Assembly: GCA_022592435.1 (NCBI GenBank)
Contig: JABYQS010000010.1
Coordinates: 310,001-374,000 of the forward strand
Reading direction: 5' to 3'
DNA length: 64,000 nt
Source: Cerioporus squamosus
Lineage: Eukaryota > Basidiomycota > Agaricomycetes > Polyporales > Polyporaceae
Shown: one piece after another, positions 58,222 to 64,000 of the stretch
How the letters are laid out: each line of letters opens with the position of its first letter
How positions within the stretch are numbered: position 1 is the stretch's first letter
The notes under the pieces: model-generated
Told to the model about the DNA's origin: nothing
Databases searched by the model: none
Seen by the model: the letters and a program-made list of their open reading frames with translations, nothing else
Program-made: the position numbers and the translations under genes

Positions 58222-60002
58222 TTACCAGTCCTCCCAGTCATCCTCTTCCTTCTTCGCAGGAGCGCGGTGGATCGTGGTGGATGGCTGGGAAGTAGTAGCT
58301 GCAGGTGTGCTGTGCTGGGCCGACCCGTTGTTGTACTGGCTGAAGAAGTCTTCTTCCTCATCGTGGTAGAGGGCCGAACTCTCCTCGTCGTGGTCCGTCC
58401 CCAGCGCACCATACCCTCGTCGCTCCGGGCCACCACCTACCCTGTCCCTAACGCCTCCCACCACGCCTCCAACAGACTCTGCCATATCCACGCCGAAAGC
58501 CGTCTTTCCCCACATGTTGGCAGTCCGACCCACCTCTCCGGCACGTTTTCCAACATCCGCGACAACTCCTCTCACACCTGCCTGGAAATTCGGGTCGTTG
58601 ACCTTTTCCAGGCCCGGTTGGATGACATTCTCCGCTACTGCGCGAGATGCCCCAGCAACCGCGGCCGAGAAGAGCGACCAACCCTTGCTGAGCGCGGCAA
58701 CCGGGTTCTCCTGCAGATCTGTCAACGTCGGTGCGTTTGCAGACGACAGCCCAAATGACGGATGTTGAGCGCCGGGCGGGGGCGTGGGCGTGTTCCCGAA
58801 CCCTTGGTACCGGCCTCCCTGAGAAGGCGGCAGGTCGGCGGGGCGGGACGCGTTCGACTGCCCGAGGGATGCGAAGAACGACTCGTTAGCGGCCTTCTGG
58901 TCGTAAGAGCCTGTCATACTCGGGTTGGGGCTGGGAACAGGGGAATTCTGGTTGCTGAATGAAGCTGGTGAGGCGGAGTCGCTCCGGAGGGATCGTCCGG
59001 TGCTCGAACGGGCAGACGCTCGGGACTTGCGGAGCCCTTGTGCTGACGATGGCCGATTGGGCGGGCTCATAGGATTATTGGGAGAGCCGAAGCCTTCTGG
59101 TGGTGCGGACGGAGACCACGGTTTGCCGGCTAATGTCGCGTCCAGCTGATACAGATTGTCAGCCCTATGTATAAGGTGGTGGGGCACGAAGGAGTGGTGG
59201 AGCTATGAACACATATGCTGAAGGAGCAAACAGAGGAGCACCTCTAGTACGCCATCGGTCTACAAGCTAGTCCCGCGCGAGCGACTTAGAGAAGTTGGCT
59301 GAGAATGTTCTGAACTATGTGCAGGACCTTCCCTCACCCAACCTGACCGCCCGCCACAAAGTGGACGGAAGATAGGCTCACAGATTGAATGACCCGGCAA
59401 ACTACAGCAGGCCTGCAGCCGAACCCAGAGGCCGTGCCTCCGGAGGAAGAATGGTTATAACACGTACCTTGGATTTGTACTGCGAGGCTGCCCAGCTATG
59501 GTAGCTGTCAGATGGGTTCATTCCCTCCTTGTAACCACCACTTTGAGGGTCATAGGTCTTCATGAACTCTCGGAAGGGTGCATTGCCGCCAAGCTGTGAA
59601 AAGGTACAGGTTCGCGTGCGACCGGATGTGCCGGGAAAGCAATGAACTCACCTGCATCCGCTTGATCTGCTCCTCTTGCCATGTATCCATTGAGACAGAT
59701 CTCACGAAACTGTGAAGAAGAGTCGGAACATGTAGTCCTGTCCATGATCTCCGACAGATTGGACAACATACCTGACATGAACGCCAAACCCTCTGTGTAC
59801 ACCAGCACATTGTAGGCACAGAAATACTGCAAAGCTGCACAACGCAGTTGACGAAGCCCGTCAACATTAGAAGGGCGGGCAGAAATCACCTCAGAGAGGC
59901 CCATTGGGGGTTGGGGTTGCTGCAGTCTATGCATCGCTTGTTATCAAGATCCTCGCGCTTGATGAGTTCTTGAAGCGTTTTCCGAGCCACAGTCTGGTCC
60001 AT
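58222..60002 (-). CDS. GCS1: ARF GTPase-activating protein, Gcs1/ArfGAP1 type
   Basis: Five exons (60002-59890, 59834-59772, 59709-59652, 59593-59468, 59145-58222) give 427 residues in frame. The protein stimulates GTP hydrolysis by Arf1 at the Golgi. The zinc finger has the exact C-x2-C-x16-C-x2-C spacing (Cys 24, 27, 44, 47) around NPNPQWASLSFAVF, and the arginine finger is in GVHRGFGVHV (Arg 52). SMDTWQEEQIKRMQLGGN and SYHSWAASQYKSKLDATLAG follow. The C-terminal half is Ser/Pro-rich with an amphipathic stretch (ALSKGWSLFSAAVAGAS), a likely curvature-sensing ALPS-like motif. It ends KKEEDDWEDW, an acidic-Trp motif that can bind coat proteins. Intron 4 is long (322 bases). Confidence 0.92.
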
Positions 60003-61069
60003 ATTGCCAAGCGCAGGGAGAGGGAGAAGAAGAGAGATCGGTCAGAAGGGACAGTCCAGCGCACGTCCAAGACAATTCCGTGCACGGCCGCGATGATGAT
60101 CATCTGCTGCAGAGCGCGTCTCGCGGCGTGGGAACCGCAAACCACAGAACGCGTGACACCCGCGTGCCGTCACGCTCGTCGCGAACGCGTCAACACCTTG
60201 CACTCGGGTTGTTTTCATCTGCAATGCCCTGTGGTTAGGATACAATCTGTGAGTCGTGCTCGTCTGAGGAATGAGCTATTTTAGAGGACCCTGAAGCGCG
60301 TGGAATTTGTCGGATAGCGACGTCCCAAGCTGTCCCAAGCGTCTGGGTCAGCGGCGGCATTAATATATTGTCGGTCATTACATCTTGGTCATACCACTCG
60401 GTCGGGTCGGGGTTTTCATCGTGCGACATGGCCCCCAAGAGCACTACATTCATTCCTACAAGCAATCTCATTGACTAGGGGTAGAAAGAGGCGTGTTTCC
60501 GTTGTACTTGTCTAGTCAGGTCGAACTGGGGTGGTTCAGCGCGCGGGAGTACGCGCGTGCGTGACGGAGCGCGTCAGAGGCGCACGCGTGACAGCCCGGA
60601 AAACCCCCGGGCGCCTGGCGTCGATTCTCAGGCAGATCGGACGCTGGGGAACGGGCGAGCTTGCCTTTCCTCCCTGTCTTCCGTGCCCTCGCCGTCGTCT
60701 CTGGCGTGCTCCTCGTCGTCTGCGTCTTAACATTGCTTGTGCTCGTCGCTTGTGTCGGAGAAAGCTCTGGCGCGTTGTGTTGCCTGGTGACCGCGAACCG
60801 GCTCCCCCCTTCAGTCTCAGTAACGCATTCCACTCCGTCGGGTTCGTGCTATCCAGCGCAGCGGGAACGTCTCCCATCCCCTCGGTTGGCCTCGCGTTCG
60901 TGTCCAACACCCTCTCCCTCGTCTCTGCCCAAGTCGTGTGAAGCGCGTCCGTCCGGTTCCCAAGCAGTTCCCTACTTTACGACCAGCTCGTCTTGTACCG
61001 CTAGTCGCTCGCTTTCCGACTCCTCGACCCCCTGTTGCGCTCGCCGAATACCCCTTGTACATAGGCGCG
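60003..61069. other. Divergent promoter region, GCS1 / velvet factor
   Basis: This is the largest divergent intergenic region in the window (1,067 bases). Three ACGCGT hexamers occur in 60.1-60.6 kb. The stretch 60661-61060 is pyrimidine-rich on the plus strand and may be a long 5' leader of the velvet gene. The open frame from 60661 to 61326 is an artefact of this composition. Confidence 0.4.
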
Positions 61070-63237
61070 ATGATTCAGAAGACCAACGCCCGCTCTGGAA
61101 GCACGTCTGCTGCATCTGGGCGGCAGATGTCGGCCTCAGAGGGCCCAGAGACATGGGGCCAGTGGCACGGTCGCAAGTCAGTGGTCCCTGTGGTCCCTTC
61201 ATCTCGTTTCCACTGATGACTGATACCACTCAACATCCGTTGCGCTGGCCCGGAGTAGACACTACTCCTTGGAGGTTGTACAACATCCTATCCGGGCTCG
61301 AATGTGTGGTTTCGGCGATAAAGTGAGTGTGTCCGGTGCACTCTTCCCGAGTCATGCTAACGGTCGTCCCTCAAGGATCGCCGACCATTAGCTCCGGCTG
61401 CTGTTGCCAAAATGATTGTCAGAAGAGAGGATGGGACTGTCGTCGATGTCGAGTGCGTTCATTCAGAATTACCATCGCCCCATTCTCACGCCTACTCTCT
61501 GTGCAGTGAGATTGATTGTTCGTTCTTCCTGGTGACGGTGGACTTGTGGTCCGCTGACGGGAAACATGAAATGAACCTCGTCCTCCATCCCACATCGGCG
61601 GACCGCTACGTCCCCGCTAACACCCCAAAGGGCAAACGCAGAGGCACTGTCAGCGCGAACACGTCTACTAATCAGCGATCAAGCCGCCAGAGTCCAGAGC
61701 GGTCTGCTCCTACGCCCAATGCAGCTCAGTATCCCCAGGTATGTCGCTCTGACCCTTACGCCTCCATATCCCGTTGAGGATGTGGCCTTCAGCCACCGTC
61801 CACTGGAATGACACCCTACGCGCAGCCACCCAACACATCCTACAGTCCACAGAGCTATCCATTCCCCGCACAACCAGCCCCAGTCCCGGAATCCAATACG
61901 TTCCCGCCTGTGCATCCATACGCGGCTACGCCCGACACCAATGCGCCCTCTTGGGGCCACTTCCCTGCAGCCACCAACGTCGACCGCACCCAGTCGTACG
62001 GGCCGCCCGCTTTACCCTCCATCCACTCCATCAATCGCACGGCGTCTCCCACCAACGCTGAGCCTAATGTTCCCGAGTACGGCGCCCCCGCCCAGGGCGG
62101 AGCTAACGCTAGCCAGGAGTGGCAAGTGCAGACGCCAGTCAGGGAGGATCAGGCCAACGTCGACTATCGCACATGGCCACAGCAGCCTGCTTACTCCACC
62201 ATGGAGGGTCAAGCCATCCCGCCGCCTCCTCCCGGACATACGGCGCCGAGCGCGGATCCCCGCGATGCGGCTTACAGCAGCGTCGCGCCCGCAGCGGGAG
62301 GCAGTTCGGAAGCGTATCCGCCGCAGGCGCGTTACTCGCAGGAGCCCTTTACGCCAGTCCAGACCAGCCCTACGCAGCAGATCGACTCGTCGATGTATGC
62401 GTCTGCGTCATATGCTCAGCAGCAGCACCAGCAACAAACCCAATCACAATATCATCAGGGTGCTTCGTATCAGGAACCGACACCGCCGTCCACGATTCCA
62501 CCCTTGCCCCGCCATACCTACACTCGGACCTTGGTCGGACCGCTGGCATCGAACGCTTGCCGCCTTCTGGACGAGCACCGTAAGCCCGGGATCTTCTTCC
62601 TCTTCCAAGACCTGTCAATCAGAACCGAAGGTAGGTCTTCATTTCTCGGCATCCATATGGGTCCTAGCCTCTATCGAACTGCACTGAATGCCAACATCTG
62701 TCGCGAATAGGAACCTTCCGTCTTAGGCTACGCCTCATGAACGTCGGCGCGTAAGTGGTTCATGATAGCGCAACTGTCGCCCATTCATTTGCGGGTGCGG
62801 CGGGGACGGAACATGTTCGCTGACCTGACGCGTCCACAGGCCACCTGCACCTGAGCCTCGAGCGTCCTCCGTTCATACAGACGTGTCACCTGTCCTCGCC
62901 CAGACCTTCACGGAACCATTCGTGGTCTTCTCTGCGAAGCGCTTCCCCGGAGTCCCCGGTATGTGTCTCTCATCCCGACGCTTACAGCATATCCCGCCCG
63001 CGCCATCTTGCCGGATGCTCACTGTACCCTGTGATATCTAGACACGACCGCGCTATCTATCGCTTTGGGCAACCAAGGCCAGAAACTCCCGTTGGTGCGT
63101 CATCACCATCTCCGCAGTCCTCTTGGGACGAGCCTAACCAGTGCGCGCAGCGAAACCGCAACGGGTCCAACAAACAGGGACGAAAGCGGCGGCGTGATGG
63201 TTCAGATGGTTCCGGAGACGAGTCAGACGAAGTATGA
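61070..63237 (+). CDS. Velvet-family transcriptional regulator (VosA/VelB-like)
   Basis: Nine exons (61070-61176, 61256-61322, 61376-61452, 61507-61738, 61793-62630, 62711-62750, 62840-62958, 63042-63094, 63151-63237) give about 539 residues in frame. Velvet proteins are fungal DNA-binding regulators of development, spore formation and secondary metabolism. The first half of the domain is HYSLEVVQHPIRARMCGFGD, then KDRRPLAPAAVAKMIVRRED and CSFFLVTVDLWSADGKHEMN. The second half is YTRTLVGPLASNACRLLDEH, GIFFLFQDLSIRTEGTFRLR and FTEPFVVFSAKRFPGVPDTT. Between them lies a Pro/Gln/Tyr-rich insert of over 250 residues. The C-terminus has a nuclear signal (KQGRKRRRDG). Exon 2 may start at 61256 or 61259. 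Which velvet subtype it is cannot be settled by eye. Confidence 0.88.
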
Positions 63238-63459
63238 ACGCAAAGCCTCCGGTGTCAGCAGCAGTCCCGACGCCGATTGTAAATTTAGAGCCGAGTTTCT
63301 TCCCCTTCCCTTCGCCGCCGGGACACACGCGCGCGCTCGAGTGGAGAGTCCCTGTCTTACTGATAGTCCTGAGAAGTCTGTATGCCTGCCTGTTACAGTT
63401 ATAATGTCGCTGCTTGAGTTATTCGTTTTCGCCCGCATGCAATGTTATCTGGCTGTCTT

Positions 63460-64000
63460 TCACGATCCGCCCTGTGCTGTATTTGTGCGTCCCGAAGTGC
63501 GCCGCATGAGCTCGTACTCGCGTACTAGTTTGACCGTCTCCGGGAAGTGGTCGTAGATCTCGCCTAGCACCAATCCTGCTGCCTCCATCCGTTTCCTGAC
63601 CTCCTCTGCATCCACCGCCATCTGCTCGAACTCCGTGTCCGAATCAGGCTGCACAGCCTGGACCAACCTTCCTGACTTGAGATGACTGATAACCCGTCCG
63701 AGCATGACGAGCGTCGCGCCGTGCGGCCGCCAGGTGTTCCATAGCGGCGACATGGTGTGGAGAAGGTGCAAGGGATGCGCGAAGTCTTCGGCCGCCCGAT
63801 CGTCCAGGGACTCCCAGTTACGCAAGCGTCTCGTCGAGCGTTCAGCGGCGGCCTTCCTGCGCTCGGCTGAATGCAACGGGGCTTCTGGCCGGTGTGGCGG
63901 CAGGTCACCTTCCTCAGGGGGAGGAAGGTCGAGCGTGAGCGGGGACATGGGATGCATATCACGCTCGCGCTCGAGATGTCGACGGCTCTGGCGCTGGTAG
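63460..64000 (-). CDS. C-terminal part of an unrecognised gene, cut by the window edge
   Basis: A minus-strand frame of about 180 codons is open from the right edge to a stop at 63460. The frame continues upstream of the internal ATG at 63957 (QRQSRRHLERERD), so the true start lies beyond the window. It reads like folded protein: RRLRNWESLDDRAAEDFAHP, MSPLWNTWRPHGATLVMLGR and VRKRMEAAGLVLGEIYDHFP. No family is recognised. It converges with the velvet gene. Confidence 0.6.
   Translation of the reverse strand, partial: YQRQSRRHLERERDMHPMSPLTLDLPPPEEGDLPPHRPEAPLHSAERRKAAAERSTRRLRNWESLDDRAAEDFAHPLHLLHTMSPLWNTWRPHGATLVMLGRVISHLKSGRLVQAVQPDSDTEFEQMAVDAEEVRKRMEAAGLVLGEIYDHFPETVKLVREYELMRRTSGRTNTAQGGS

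Noticed and set aside
60661..61326. A hydrophobic 221-codon open frame upstream of the velvet gene
   Set aside because: It arises from a pyrimidine-rich leader and runs through the true first exons in the wrong frame.

Overview
The window is nuclear DNA from a filamentous basidiomycete, most likely an Agaricomycete (possibly Polyporales). It is GC-rich and dense in short GT-AG introns, mostly about 50-70 bases. Typical markers are a DUF6534-type membrane protein, an F-box protein of a basidiomycete-type family, a velvet factor, fungal LEU2 and RIB1, and a TRPY/Yvc1-type channel. I rebuilt splice forms by hand. All complete models except KRE6 and PEX14 sum to an intact reading frame. No transposon, tRNA, rRNA or CRISPR array could be supported.

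Layout. 0-1.4 kb: little of note, perhaps an exon leaving the left edge. 1.4-4.2 kb: Kre6/Skn1-type beta-glucan synthesis protein with two frame disruptions. 5.3-6.8 kb: PEX14 (-). 7.1-10.5 kb: type II membrane M28 peptidase with a striking His-rich insert (+). 11.0-12.8 kb: FMN-dependent 2-hydroxy-acid oxidase (+). 13.0-14.7 kb: DUF6534 membrane protein (-). 15.1-17.2 kb: P/Q-rich coiled-coil protein with a C-terminal CxxC...HC motif (-). 17.9-18.8 kb: small single-pass membrane protein (-). 18.8-21.5 kb: gene-poor. 21.6-31.7 kb: dense housekeeping block of RIB1 (+), VPS17 (+), a secreted M24 peptidase (-), LEU2 (-), NOB1 (+) and ARPC3 (-). 32.0-35.0 kb: 22-exon YVC1-type channel (+). 35.2-39.2 kb: PSF2 (-) and haspin kinase (+) in divergent orientation. 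40.0-41.2 kb: disordered protein (-). 42.5-45.7 kb: two related tandem single-pass membrane proteins (+). 47.7-49.5 kb: mitochondrial-type PP2C (+). 49.8-52.1 kb: ubiquitin-specific protease (-). 52.7-54.2 kb: C2H2 zinc-finger factor (-). 56.3-57.9 kb: F-box protein (-). 58.2-60.0 kb: ArfGAP (-). 61.1-63.2 kb: velvet regulator (+). 63.5 kb to the end: partial gene (-).

The genes do not form a secondary-metabolite cluster or an obvious mobile island. They cover cell wall synthesis, peroxisome import, endosomal and Golgi traffic (VPS17, ArfGAP), actin nucleation, vacuolar calcium release, ribosome maturation, replication and mitosis. Several pairs share short divergent intergenic regions. The PSF2/haspin region carries two perfect MluI cell-cycle boxes.

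I did not find a clearly new multi-gene system. The best leads are the His-rich cluster in the M28 peptidase, the replication/mitosis divergent promoter, the tandem membrane proteins ending in PPxY motifs, the micro-exon-rich channel gene, and the frame disruptions in KRE6.
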